From Portunus trituberculatus (lineage: Eukaryota > Arthropoda > Malacostraca > Decapoda > Portunidae): a stretch of DNA of 64,000 nucleotides. The DNA is taken from the NCBI RefSeq assembly GCF_017591435.1, contig NC_059283.1, forward strand, positions 4,117,685-4,181,684. The letters are read 5' to 3'. Under the pieces are notes generated by a model. The model was not told the DNA's origin. It did not search any database and saw only the letters and a program-made list of their open reading frames with translations. A program made the translations under genes and the position numbers. This document shows, one piece after another, positions 45,013 through 58,453 of the stretch. Positions within the stretch are counted from its first letter, which is position 1. Each line of letters opens with the position of its first letter.

Positions 45013-46436
45013 ATCGGTTAGAAAAAATATTGAAAGAAAGAAAACGGAGGAAAAAGAAAAATAGCGTGTGTGTATACCTGTGTGATTCAAGTTTGTGAAA
45101 ATCGAGCATGTGTGTTTCGGGAATATCAATTGGTGAGGCTGTCGATGATTTTTTTCTTTTTTTCTCTCTCTTTCTCCTTTTATTTTTTTCATTTTCCATT
45201 TGTTTTTCCCCCTTTTGAGTATGAGTGGGAGGACGGATATCATTTTTTTCTTCTTCTTCTGCCTCTTATTTTTTTTATTAGCGAGGAAAGATTAAAGGCA
45301 AACTTAGATGATTATTACTGTTAGCTGTATTCTTTTTACTATAATGAGATTTTACTTTTATGGGACCTTTTTTTAATGAATGGGAGGAAATATCTGATTT
45401 TTCTCTATTTTTTTTTTCCTTCTCTCACTGAAAGAAAAGATTAAACTGTAACGAGAATAACTGTAACTCTTATTCTAATATAATGACAGATGTAATAGAA
45501 AGTTATGGCCGAGAATTTAACTTTTCCTTCTTTTATCACAGGGTTAAAAAAAAAAAAAGAAATGGGAAACTAAGATGACTCTACCTATTAACCAGCTTAT
45601 AAGATTGGAATGGAATACAGTTGAGATATATAACATGGAAGAGTGATGTAACTAAGTCCTTCTTTCCCATCACCGGATCTATCAGACATGGTAGAAGTAT
45701 ATAACAAACAAATATAACGTTTTACCTCTTATCATTGAAGAGAAAGGAAACAAAAATGAGAATATGGAACTATTAACTACCTTTTAAGACTGAGATGGAA
45801 TAGTCAAAATTTATAACTCAATGAATATAACCATTTTCATCTCAATATATCATAGGTAAGTAAAACAACGCAAAGAGGCTTAACTATAAATACTAAGAGC
45901 CTAAGGATTTAAGGGAAGCTGCAAGAAGCCACCAGGCCTACACGTGGCAGTCCCTGTATAGAAAAGCATACTTACCTGTACCTTCCTATCGTCCCTATCC
46001 AAATCCCCATCCGTAAGGTAAACGTTGCCTCACCAAAACACGCCAAAATATAAACGTTTGATGGGAAGTGGTGGTGTGGGATAGCACGGTTGGGGGTGAT
46101 GGGGTAGGGAAGCTTTAGACTGTAACAAACGTTCCACTTCGGCTGACGGGAACAATAACTCTCGCTTTCAAATACAATAAACGTTCCCTGAAAACATTCC
46201 ACCAACCGTGACGCTTGAAATAACTCGCCCAAGGGTATGACAAACGTTCCCGCTCACCTAACGTTTTCCTCTCACACCGAAGCACCTCTGAGCCTCCTCC
46301 GTGTTCCCGCTAAACCTCTCTATCTTATTCTATCTTATTTACATATCGGATCCCAAACGCCTCAAGCTTCTTTAAGGTGTTTCCCTGCCGCTGCCTTGGG
46401 AGAGGGGCAGGTAAGGGGAGAGAAGAGAAGGAGACG

Positions 46437-46950
46437 AAGAAGGTGAAGGAGAAAAAGAGAAGTTTGATACATGAAAAGGATAAGAAAGAAGAAATGGAAC
46501 AAATTCAAATGAAGAAAGTAAAGAATATATAAATTGATGAATAATGGGAAAAATGAAAGGGAAAAATGAGTTTGACATATAAAAGGGTAGGAAAAAGGAA
46601 ACACAGCAGATGAAAAGGTAAAGTAGGAAAACGATAAGTTTGATACGTGAAAAGGATAAAAGGAAGAAAAGAAAAGAAGAAACTGAGGGATAATAGGAGA
46701 AATGAAAGGGAAATAACTTTGACATCTGAAAAGGATAGGAAAAAGGAAACACTGCAGATGAAGAAGGTGAAGGAGAAAGAGAGAAATTTGATACGTGAAA
46801 AGGATAAGAAGGAAGAAATGGAAGAAATACAGAATACGAAGAAAAATAAAGAAGAGTTAAACTAAGATATCATAGATGAAAATTAATGAACGAATGCATA
46901 TGACACATGAAAAGAATAGGAAAATAGGAAACAACAGATGAAGACGTTAT
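46437..46950 (+). repeat. Degenerate ~148-176-bp tandem array upstream of exon 6
   Basis: The motif GAAGGTGAAGGAGAAAR..AG(T/A)TTGATAC(G/A)TGAAAAGGATAAR recurs with TTTGATAC at 46463, 46639 and 46787. An intervening GAAAGGGAAA..TTTGACAT(A/C)TRAAAAGG motif also repeats. A fourth partial unit follows. Confidence 0.75.
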
Positions 46951-47065
46951 AGGAGAGAAAAAAATAGCACACTAATAATAAAGAACATCTCAAAAAACTA
47001 CCTCTTTCCTCCCATGACCTTCCATACAACGCAATCCCTAACGCCAACCTCCTTTCCTTCTGCAG

Positions 47066-47232
47066 GTTCGACGTGATGGTTAACGGAGGCGGCGCTGTGA
47101 CTCTGCAGTTCCAGCGCATCCCGTTCGAGCCCCTGACGGTAACTGTGCCCGTGCCCTGGAACCAAATTGTCGCCGTGGACCCAATAGTTATCAGGTTCAA
47201 GGGCGAGGAGGCGCACGAGGACCGGGACAGAG
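47066..47232 (+). CDS. Ten-a: Teneurin exon 6: end of transthyretin-like domain and entry to plug
   Basis: Residues 228-283. The exon begins with the family hallmark WFDVMVNGGGAVTLQFQR, then PFEPLTVTVPVPWNQIV, which closes the transthyretin-like domain. It ends with a charged linker (KGEEAHEDRDR) leading to the fibronectin-like plug. The acceptor is CTGCAG ending at 47065; the donor is GTGAGT at 47233, followed about 25 nt later by a (GA)n tract. One base enters and one leaves. The linker is variable between teneurins, and the NAGNAG acceptor of exon 7 falls directly after it. A degenerate ~150-175-bp tandem array ends about 115 bp upstream. Confidence 0.95.
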
Positions 47233-47257
47233 GTGAGTGCCCTTTTAGTGCCTGCTG

Positions 47258-47302
<45 letters not shown>

Positions 47303-47396
47303 AATGTACTTTCCCTACTGGTTATGAAAAAGAAGTAGAAAGAAAGTAATAAATAAATATATATGAATACATGAACGAATAGATAGATAGGTCGGT

Positions 47397-47438
<42 letters not shown>

Positions 47439-47696
47439 CACATCCCAATTATTTTTCATACTTTGCTTTTTGTTTCATTTTCGCATATTTTGTGTATTTT
47501 ATTCTTCCTAGCATGTGTTTTTTTTTCTTTTTTTATTCTTTTTCGTCGCTTTTTGTTACTCTTTGTATAGAACAGTTTGCCATTGTAGGCGCGTCATCCA
47601 TAGAACATTATTCAACATTTAAATCTAACCATGAGACTCAAAGGGTAACTCGACATAACACGTGAAAAATTGAATTACCAAAAACGAAATACTTTT

Positions 47697-47752
<56 letters not shown>

Positions 47753-47894
47753 ATTTAAAAGGCAGAAAGAACAAAACACAATCCTCAACAATACGAAACA
47801 ATCAGTGCAAAAAATAAATAGAGAAATACAACAATAAAAAAAAAGATAAATAGAAAATGCAGATAGATAAAACACAAACACAATACAGAAATAC

Positions 47895-47940
<46 letters not shown>

Positions 47941-48555
47941 TAGCATAATATTACCACAAAACCAACATTACAAGCTTACATGGCGTTACTCGTTGGAAGA
48001 AAGGAGGAGGAGGAGGAGGAGGAAAAAGAAGAAGAAGAAGAGGAATAAAGGGAGCAAGAACAGGAGAAAGAGGAGGAGAGGAGCAAGAGTACCAGGAGGA
48101 AAAGGAGGACGAAGAGGAGTAAAGGAAGCAGAAATAAGATGAGGAGGAGGAGGAGCAAGAGGCAAGAGAACCAGGAGGAGGAGGAGGAGGAAGAGAACTA
48201 GGAGGAGGAAGGAGAAGGAGGAGGGGCAAGTGACAGACATTCTGAGTAGTGGAATGAAATTACCGTCCATCAGGATTACACAGCACATCACAGCAAGCAC
48301 AGCAGAGCGAGAGGGGCACTGCAATTATCTCGAGTCTAGTGCTGGTTTACAGATGAAGCTCAAGAGGAGGAGGAGGAGGAGGAGGAGGAAGAGATAAAGG
48401 TTGTGGATAGAATTTCAGAAGAGGAGACCGTGTCGTTTGAATTTCTTACTACTTGAAGAAAGGGAGAGACGGAAGAAAGAAGGACAAGAAGGGAGAGGAA
48501 TATGAGAAAAGCGAATAAGATGATTGTAAAGTGGGGAAGAAATGAGGCTTAGACT

Positions 48556-48607
<52 letters not shown>

Positions 48608-48660
48608 TGCCTTAGTTTTTTCAAGCTTTTACAGGATTATTTATCAATATTATTTACTTT

Positions 48661-48727
<67 letters not shown>

Positions 48728-50104
48728 AGACTAGCTTCCTTCATCTTTTCTCCTTTTATTCACCTTCCAATCCCACAATCATCATATTTCTCCAGTTCCT
48801 TCATTATTTCTAGTTTTATTTAATTTTCCATTCCACAATCGTCTTTCCTTCCCTTGCTCACCTTTTGTCCATTACTTCACTCACTAATCAGTTTTGCTCT
48901 CCAGGCTCCACCTCACCTTGGTTTACCTGTCCTCTTAATTATCTGCTTCAATTCTCTTTCAACTCTTTTTAATTACTTCCTCCCTTTTTAATCTCCCCAC
49001 AACACCTGTGCTTCCAAGTATCCTCCCCTCCCTCTCACGCTCCCCACGGCACATGCTTCCATTCTATAAGATCCTGTATTGTATTTGTAATCTGCCCAGA
49101 ATACTTTTTTTTGTCTTTTCATTTTTATTTTTATGCCAAGGTTTCAGTTATAGATATTTTACACGTGAATAATTCCTTTCTATTTGTTGTGGCTCATTAG
49201 ATCAGTTCAAGTTGTCTCTTATCTTTATCTCAGCTTCAGTGGGCCTTTGTTTTTTGTTTGATTTTATTTCTATCATCACTTTGAAATAAATCATTCAGTT
49301 TGCTTTTCTAACTTTTCTCACCCACAGTATCTAGGTCTATATTCTTCCCTTTGTCTTTCCTTTATTCTGTCCTCCAGCAGTACCTGTACATAGGTGAACT
49401 TAACCCTATTCAGTCTTTCAGTCTCAATATACATAAATCACTCGTCTTCCTTACAGTCTATCCAAACCACCAGACATTTACTTCCCGCTTATTTGGGTAC
49501 CTTTATCACTCACTCTACGTTACCTGCTTCATTTAACCCCTTCGATACTGGGACACATTTTACCTTGAGATTTGTGTGCAATTAGACCATTTTATTGACA
49601 TTAGGAGGTAAGAAGATAAATGGCCAGAGTCTTTGTTATTTCACTCCTCCACATGAGTTTCTAAATCTGTATAAAATCACAAAATAGTAAGCAGAATGAA
49701 TACGGAAACACGTCATGGTACTGAAGGAGATAGTCACTTAATATAGGAATGAGCCACTTCTCAACACTTAACATGGTGCAAGAGAGTGTGGCATTCTCAA
49801 CACATCAGGAAATTTGGCAGTGAGAGAAACACATAACAGTAGAAGACTGATATGTTATAATCTTCAAGTCTTCTTCTGTTCTCTCATTGGTTTCTATCTT
49901 CCTCCTCTCCTCTAATGTCCATCTTTCTAGTGTTCTCCATCACACGTCTCCAAGTCTCTTATTTCATTGGTCTCAACCCTTCTTTTTCCTCTAATATTCA
50001 TCTTTTTCCTCCACACACCACCTCCAAGTCTTTACTCTGCTACTGACCTGTGTCCACGTCACCTTTACGCCTTTCCTCACCTGTGGCTTCTCCCCCTGCA
50101 GCAG
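47233..50104 (+). other. Intron 6
   Basis: The intron contains (GA)n 47259-47301, 47401-47436, 47899-47936 and 48559-48602, (AC)n 47698-47750, a GAG-rich stretch 48000-48230, (GAG)n 48365-48390, (GT)n 48664-48725 and an inverted-repeat element (49533-49732). It ends in the CAGCAG tandem acceptor. No other exon is seen. Confidence 0.8.
49533..49732 (+). mobile_element. TTAA inverted-repeat element, copy 5
   Basis: Starts TTAACCCCTTCGATACTGGG and ends CATGGTACTGAAGGAGATAG. A short internal deletion removes the GGTCTATGGAGGTC part. Confidence 0.75.
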
Positions 50105-50244
50105 GCGAGGGCAGCGTGGGGATGTGGGGCGAGCCTTGCCTGGAGCACGACCACAGCAAAATGGTGCCCCAGGTGGTGTCCACGTACCTGCCTCACACCG
50201 TCGGCGGCGCTCCTCACCTGCCTGTTGTGTTCACGGAGACTCAG
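50105..50244 (+). CDS. Ten-a: Teneurin exon 7: fibronectin-like plug, first part
   Basis: Residues 284-330 include the conserved CLEHDHSKMVPQVV segment and a hydrophobic PVVFTETQ end. These belong to the plug that closes the bottom of the teneurin shell. The acceptor is CTGCAGCAG: using the second AG (ending 50104) starts the exon at 50105 and gives Arg-Gly-Glu-Gly; using the first (ending 50101) starts it at 50102 and inserts one Ala. Both keep phase. I chose the downstream AG arbitrarily. The donor is GTATGT at 50245, running after about 11 nt into an (AGT/AGC)n tract. The exon ends on a whole codon. Confidence 0.93.
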
Positions 50245-50285
50245 GTATGTGTAGAAGTAGCAGTAGCAGTAGCAGTAGCAACAGC

Positions 50286-50328
<43 letters not shown>

Positions 50329-50465
50329 TACTCTTCACTGTCTCTACTCCTGCTATTGTCATAAGCTTATGTTCTATTTAGTTTAGTGTGCGTTAGGAAA
50401 CAGGAAACCTTCACTTCTACCATAACCACACACGAATTTGAAATAACAACCGCACATTCCCCGCC

Positions 50466-50540
<75 letters not shown>

Positions 50541-51210
50541 CAGTTATACACAAAGGACTCACATCACACACACGAGCCGCTCTTTACACGCACACACACA
50601 TAGAGAGAGAGAGAGAGAGAGCAACACAGCAGAATCGTTTACAATGGCACGCTCACATTTCACACCAAGTAAAGGACACGCTCTCATTGGAAAATAATTA
50701 CGCTACAATAGAGTTAACGTGTTTTTGTTAGCGTGGCACGGAGCGTATCCAATGGCCGGCGCTCCAAGTCAATTGCAGTGTTAGCGGGCCTTTGAAAAAC
50801 GGTAGGATTTGTATTTGAATGTAAAGACCTTTGTTAATTGGGTGTATTGACTCTCGTCTTACCTCTATTGATACCTGTAAGTGTAATAACCGGCCTGTGT
50901 TCTCGGTTTTGTTGATGTTTATTGATAGAGTTATTGTTTTATTGATGTATTGGTCTATTTCCTCTATTTTTTTTTTTTTTTTTTATGTGTGTGTTTTGTT
51001 GTGATGATCTTCTGTTCTCCGTTTTCCTTTTGTGTTTTTTCATTGTTTTTCTTTTATAATTTTGTTTTTCCTTTTTTGTTTTTTTCTCTAATATTTTTTA
51101 CCTGTTATTTTTATATCATTGTAACTTTGCCATGTTTTACTCATACAAAATCTTTCCTACTCCTTTTATCAACCCTCATTCACACTTATATTTCGTAGTT
51201 TTGTCTGGTA

Positions 51211-51269
<59 letters not shown>

Positions 51270-52312
51270 GACGATTGTTCTAGCCAGAGTCAATTATATT
51301 ATGGAAAAATTAATAACGACTTGTTTTTAAGTAATGCGGAAAGTGATCAGAAATTAAGAAAAAAAAACAACGAAACCAAGAAAATGAAAAATAAGCAGAT
51401 GATAAAACAGGAGAAAACAAGACTTAACAATCCACAATCTCACATTCAGAAAAGAGAATTTAACCAAGCATTTTCACGAGGAGAAGGAATAAGGTGTTTG
51501 GCGAAGCTTCGAACCCGGAATCTCGACCCTCTTCTCCCTGGGGGTTTGCGTTGTCGGTGGGAGTGAGGCTTCAATAAGGTATCGAGTCAGGGTTCATTTC
51601 CCAGCGAGTCCTTTCTCCTTTTGTTTCCTGATTCGTGTGTCTCGTTTCGTTTAGAAGGTTCGAAGCAGCTTGAAAGGTTCCCCATCGTACTCTCCCGGCG
51701 AGGACTGCAGGAGAAAGAGGAAGATAGAGATAGAGGCGTATTTGCATTTATTTTCATTATTCATACAGACTTACGTGTTGAAGATGCAAGAGAGAGAGAG
51801 AGAGAGAGAGAGAGATTACGAGTATTTTATCTTACCGAAAAACTCATGTTCATTTTCGCAGTTTTTTTAAGGAAAATGATAGGGAAGGGAGCTAAAAATG
51901 CAAGAGATGAAGAAAAAAGTGAAGGATCAGATGTCGTGAAGAGAATTTTACCTCATAGTTATAAAGACTAGGAAAAAAATATAGTTTTGTTTATATGTTG
52001 ATTTTATACATAACTGAGGAAGAGGAAGCTAAGATGCGAGAGAAAATGGAGAAAAACGATTGAAATAATTAGAGGAGCATTTTTTTTTTTCTTAGTGGTA
52101 CAAAGAATAGGCAAAAATAATCAAAATAATGTGTTTATATTGAAATTTTATGATGATTAGTTAGAAGAGGAAGATAAAGATAGAGATTAGTAAGTAAAGA
52201 AAGATAAAGATAGAAGAGGATAAGGAAATCGTGAAAGAGAATATTTGTCAACACTTCTCTGTATTAAGTTAAAAAAGGAAATAAGTGTAATAATTATGTA
52301 GAGTCGATAGAT

Positions 52313-52512
52313 TAGCCCATACAATTTTTACCTTGATATGGGTTACGATTAGACTATTTTATTGACATTAGGAAGAGTTTATAGATTTCGGAAGATTTAT
52401 GGCCAGAATCTTCACTATTTTAATCCTCACATAAATTTCTGAAGCTTTATAAAATCACTGAGTGGTAAGCAGAATTTATATAGAAACGTGTCATGGTACT
52501 GAAGGTGTTTTA
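52313..52512 (+). mobile_element. TTAA inverted-repeat element, copy 6
   Basis: The 5' terminal repeat is degraded. The interior and the 3' end (TCATGGTACTGAAGG, then TTAA) are clear. This is the most diverged copy. Confidence 0.65.
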
Positions 52513-52838
52513 AGTCCTTTGATTGAGAACATGAGGGGAAACTCAGATATACAGAATACTATCTACCTTAATGCATCTTACCTCTCTCCAATTAACAAGG
52601 GAGAAAAATGACTTACCTGTAACGACGAAGCTACCTGTATATCAAGTCTGTATTGCCTCTAATTGGTACGAGGAACACCTTTACCCGCCTCAGGTGTACC
52701 AGTGTACCTGTCTGCAGCGAGAAGTGTTGTATTGTTAACTGTTTCAATGATTTAATAGAGTGTGTTTGTTAATCGTCTTACTAGGCCACACCTGTCGCCA
52801 CTAACAGGTGTGAATAGTGCCTCCAGACAGGTGTGTTG

Positions 52839-53162
<324 letters not shown>

Positions 53163-53558
53163 CTTTCAAAATCATTACTCCAGCATTCTCCTTTTCAATC
53201 CTTAGTCATTCTTTCCCCTTCCATCTCAACGTACCTTTTCCACCTCACCTCTCCCATTGTTGCCTCCCATCACTGCCTCTGTTTTGCTCTCGCGATTGTC
53301 TTCCTCCTCCCTCCCTCCCTCCTCCCCTCCCGTCCCTCCTCTTCCTTCTCTTCCCTCTTTTTTTCCTCCGGGTCGTGGTAGGTCGTCACATTGTCTCCTG
53401 TAGGTAAGAGACGACAAATGATTGAGTCTTTTATTTCCTTCCTTCCTTCCTTCTTTCATTCCTTCCTTCATTCATTCTCTCTGTGTTTAATTTCTCTGTT
53501 CCTCCCTTCCCTTCTCTCCCGCTCTGTGCCTTAATGTTATTTTCTCTCGTTCTCGTCC

Positions 53559-53641
<83 letters not shown>

Positions 53642-54106
53642 AAGGAAAATGAGAGGAAAAGTAGATGCATTTTCAACATTCTGTCGTTTGTTTTTTATTT
53701 TATATTCAAATATTTCGCAAGGCGGGCATGGTTAGTCTTTCCTCCCTCCTCTCCTCTTTCCTCTGCTCTCCTCTCCTCTTTCCATTCCTCGTCTCTCCTC
53801 TCTCCCTTCCTGATGTTGACAAATGCATAGAATAATTCACTCGGAATACAAAATACTCAAATAATGTGCATGCTGATGTCGAAAAATTACACTAAAATAA
53901 AAAAAAAATTCAAATTCTTGGATGGAGAGAAGAGAAATGAAAAAAAAAAAATTGTATTCAACAAAAAAACTCGCTTCAGAAATCCTGGATATAAACTGAC
54001 CCGCCTGGAGCTGTGTCCCCCTCGCCCCCCTTTCAAAAATTCTGGTTCTCTCTTGTCACGGATTCAGAAGCCGAGGAAAAATTTGCGTTTTTTTATAAAG
54101 CTTCCC

Positions 54107-54173
<67 letters not shown>

Positions 54174-54243
54174 TTCAGGTCTTAAAATTCATATCACCTT
54201 CCATGTACAATTCTGAGGATCGAGGTGCGACAGAGAGCAAAGA

Positions 54244-54316
<73 letters not shown>

Positions 54317-54500
54317 AGCAAATATCATTATGTATTACAAATATATATATAGTGTTTATTATTTTTAAGTATTTACAGAGGTTAGGTTTTAAGATAGGTA
54401 GAGCTCAAAACTCTACCTTTAACCTATAAAATACTTGCAAGCATTCACAGTGCTAAAATAACGCGCCTCTTCCATACCAATTATCACATCATTGTATATA

Positions 54501-54546
<46 letters not shown>

Positions 54547-54760
54547 TGGGCAGTGTGGAAGGGATACTCAAATATTAATGAACTCGTGACATCCTCCTCT
54601 TGTTCTTCATCAGGGGACGAGGAACGCTTAGTCGTGTCCGCGGAGATTATCTTTAAATTATCATCGTGGTCTCATTAATATTCACTTGTCCTTACCTGCC
54701 GCGACCTCACCTGACATTACCTGACTGTCTCATTGCCTTTTCAACCTCCTCTTGACCTCC

Positions 54761-54798
<38 letters not shown>

Positions 54799-54810
54799 CG
54801 ATAGACAAAC

Positions 54811-54843
<33 letters not shown>

Positions 54844-55024
54844 ATGACAGTGATGCTATGTTCACTTCAAACTTCTTGGAAATTCACTTATTGTTCGTCT
54901 CTTCTCTCTTCTTCTTCTTCTTCTTCTTCTTCTTCTTCTTCTTCTTCTTCTTCTTCTTCTTCTTCAATAGGAAAACTTTGCCATAAATCTTGCCATTGTA
55001 ATTTCCACTTGTCCGTTTCCATTC

Positions 55025-55066
<42 letters not shown>

Positions 55067-55345
55067 GATTCAATTTCTTTTTTTTTTTTTTTTTTTTTTT
55101 TGTTATGTCGTGTCCAACTCTCTCTCTTTCTTCTTCCATAACCTTTTTTTTTTGTTGTTTTCATATTTTCCCTTGTCCCTCTTGCCACCACCACCACTAC
55201 CTCTTCCTCCTCCTCCTCCTCCTCCTCCTCCTCCTCCTCCTCCTCCTCCTCCTCCTCCTCCAATTCTTCTCTCTCCTTTTCCACCTCGTTCTGTGCTCCA
55301 CGTTTCCTCTCTTTCCTGCTTGTTTTTTTTCCCTCTCTTCATCTT

Positions 55346-55471
<126 letters not shown>

Positions 55472-55791
55472 CTCTTAACTTCGTACATATATTGAAGGAA
55501 TGTTTGGAAAGCAGGATTACGTGGAGCAAAATGAAAAATAAAGTTAGGTTTTAGAGAAGTTTTCAGAAACCCCCCCACGATCTTTTCAGTAGCATTTATG
55601 AAGGCTTTTCTTCCCTGTTATAGTGTTTGTAAGGCGCCCTCGACCCCCGCCGCGCCCTTCGCCACTTGATAACTTGTGGATGTTAAGAACTCTAAGTTTT
55701 AATATGGATATCTTTAGTGTTTTTGTGGGGGGTTTTTTGTGGGGTTTGTTAATTTTGTGTTTTAAAGGATTGTTTGGTTCATGATTCTTTT

Positions 55792-55792
<1 letters not shown>

Positions 55793-55853
<61 letters not shown>

Positions 55854-55901
55854 TTGCTTCGTTTTATCAATTTATCGTGTATTTCAGATTTTTCTCAATT
55901 T

Positions 55902-55950
<49 letters not shown>

Positions 55951-56020
55951 GCTGCTACTGCTACTACTACTACTACTACTGCTACTACTACTGCTACTAA
56001 TAATACTACTACTATTATTA
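55793..56020 (+). repeat. Two (ACT)n tracts
   Basis: (ACT)n at 55793-55852 and 55902-56020, the second with GCT interruptions and a decaying 3' end. Confidence 0.93.
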
Positions 56021-56993
56021 ATACTCCTACCACCACCACCACTGCGCACTCAGATCGTCTTTTGTCAATTGTGATCCGTAAATGGAACAAAATTCAATCA
56101 TCTTAACATTTTGCTTGTTGCTCTTCCACGTCCAGCACTCTTCATAGTTTCCCTCCCTTTTTTTCCTCTATTTTTTCCTTTTTTTTCACTATCCCTCTTC
56201 CTCACTCCATTTCTCCTTTCTTCGTTTCTTTCCACTGTTTCTTTTCCTTCGTAATCCTCTCCATTCCATCTTTTATTTTCCTTTAGTTTCTTTCTTCCCT
56301 TTCTCCCTTCCACCTTCAGTATACTCTATTGCTCTTTTGCTTTTTCCGTTTTCCATCTTCCTATATTCCTTACCTTTAGTTTCCTTTTTTATTTCTTGCC
56401 AGATGCTCTTATGCTCCTTTTCTTTCTCCACTGTTCCCATTTTCTGTCACTTTTTCTCCCTATTGTTGTGTCCTTCCCATTTTTTTCATATTTTATCGTA
56501 TATTCAGTTTTTTTTTCAGATTTCTCTATTTTTCATTATTTTCTATTTATTCTCATTTTTCTTGTTCATTTATTTTTTTTTCTAATCTCTCCTATTATTT
56601 TTTCTTTATCATCTTTTCATACATTTTCCCAATTTTCTTCATCTTCTTCCTTCCAAACATTCCTATATTTCCATATTTACTCTTTACATATTTTTATCCT
56701 GTTTATTCTCAATTCTCATATTCTTTTCTTCCAACTTAATTCATATCCTCTCCATTTATCCAATTTACCATTTTATTTCCATCACCTCTCTATATATTCA
56801 AAAATTTCCTGGTTTTTTTTTTTTTTTTCTTTTCGTAAATTTATATACAAGTTCTTAAATTAAACATGATTATACGAAGTGGTGACCCGTTGTTGTTGTT
56901 GTTGTTGTTTTTTCAAAGGGATGCTCATAAATTCATCAAAAGAAAGAAGAAATGGAAAGAAATGAGTAGCTACGTATATGGAAAGACACATTC

Positions 56994-57200
56994 CTAATCT
57001 CTTCAGTACCAGGACGCGTTTTCACGTTCATTCTGGTTACTATATGGCGATTTTATACAGCTTCAGAAACATATGTTGAGATTAGAATAGTATAGACTGG
57101 CCATTAATCTTTTGACCTCTATAGACCCTTCCTAATGTAAGTAAATTCGTCTAATCATACCCAAAAAATCAGGGTAAAAATGCAGTTATGAAGGAGTTAA
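56994..57200 (-). mobile_element. TTAA inverted-repeat element, copy 7 (inverted)
   Basis: The only copy in reverse orientation. It begins CTTCAGTACCAGGACGCG and ends ATGAAGGAGTTAA at 57200, 44 bp before exon 8. The interior matches the reverse complement of the others. Confidence 0.75.
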
Positions 57201-57244
57201 GTCTTTCCTTCGTCAGTCTCTCACCGCGGTCTTCTCTCCTTCAG

Positions 57245-57388
57245 GTGGTGCAGGAGTCCCTTCGCATCCCAGGCAGCGAACTTCACCTCGTCTACCACTC
57301 CAACAGCGTCTCTGGGTACCTCTCCACTCTCCTCCTGCAGCTGACTCCTGTAGAAGTGCCGGCAGCTTTGTCTATGGTGCATCTGAAG
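57245..57388 (+). CDS. Ten-a: Teneurin exon 8: fibronectin-like plug
   Basis: Residues 331-378, exactly 48 codons with phase 0 at both ends. The stretch VVQESLRIPGSELHLVYHSN followed by SGYLSTLLLQLT is strongly conserved in teneurins and forms beta strands of the plug. The acceptor CTTCAG ends at 57244; the donor GTAAGT at 57389 runs without a break into a 70-bp (CT)n tract. An inverted-repeat element ends at 57200, so the branch point and polypyrimidine tract must lie in the remaining 44 bp or inside the element. Family identity is clear. Confidence 0.95.
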
Positions 57389-57470
<82 letters not shown>

Positions 57471-58354
57471 ATCCCCCTCCCTCCTTTTCTTTAATTTTCT
57501 CCTGCCTTCATATTTGGCTTTCTCCTTTTTCCTCTCTTCATCCCTTCTGTCACTCGTTCCTCCCTCTCCCTCCTTCCAAGTACTAGACTGATCCTTCAAT
57601 TCTTTTTCCTCCTTTTTTCTCTCCTGTCACCCTCTTAAATTTATCTCTCCCATTTCTTCTTCCTCCTCCTCCTCCGGTGTGATCTGCTCCCTAAGACCTT
57701 TCCTCCCTTTAGGTTGTAAATCTCATTTTCTTTCTCCCTCCAAAATTAACTTTCCTCCCCGTGCAGTTTTTTTTTTTCTCTCTCTCTCTTTCCTTTTCCT
57801 CCATACCTTCGTTGATAGGTTGTTTGTATTCCCTCCACACTGTTTGTTGTCTTCCACTCTCGTACAGAAAAATCCAGTTTTGTTTTAATACTATCACTGT
57901 TTAGTATTATTTTCCTGTTTCATTCTTTGTATTTCTTGTAGTTTTTTTTTTTATTTTCATGGTCCACTTTCATATATGTTATTATTCTTTTGTATTTTTT
58001 GACATCGTCTGTTTTTCAGTTTCACTCAGGTACGTGCACTAGAAATACAAATTATAGCATACATTAATAAGAAAATTGTTGAAAGTACGCAGTAAATTTA
58101 TATACAATTCTTTACTGCTCTCCTTTTTGTTTCATTCTCTTTATTTTATGTGAGTGGAAGTATATTTTTAATGTTAGATATACATACTAATACGTATACA
58201 AATTAATACATATATGCCCATCATGAATATTCAGTCCAAACACTTTTTTTCTCTTTCTTCCTTCTCTTTTTTTTCTTCTTTTTTTACTGGGTGTGTAATT
58301 GTGAGGTAAGGTGAACCAATAGACTGGCTCACTTGTGTGTTTGTCTGTCCTCAG
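57389..58354 (+). other. Intron 8
   Basis: The intron begins directly with (CT)n (57394-57463) and continues C/T-rich, then T-rich, to the exon 9 acceptor. Nothing else is recognised in its 966 bp. Confidence 0.85.
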
Positions 58355-58453
58355 GTGACTCTCGAAGGATCAGTGTTTGAAAAGGTGTTTGAAGCTGACC
58401 CGAACATTACTTACACCTTCACCTGGAACAAGAGAAACGTATACAAACAAAAG
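58355..58453 (+). CDS. Ten-a: Teneurin exon 9: fibronectin-like plug
   Basis: Residues 379-411, 33 codons, phase 0 in and out. The exon reads VTLEGSVFEKVFEADPNIT, then the aromatic strand YTFTWNKRNVYKQK that is a teneurin signature. N395-I-T is a potential N-glycosylation site. The acceptor CTCAG ends at 58354; the donor GTGAGT at 58454 is followed after two bases by a ~70-bp (CTC)n tract. Substrate or partner contacts cannot be read from this piece alone. Confidence 0.95.

Noticed and set aside
45972..46232. 86-codon open frame of ordinary composition on the minus strand
   Set aside because: There is no recognisable domain and no clear splice sites, and the region contains short AAACGTTCC repeats on the + strand.
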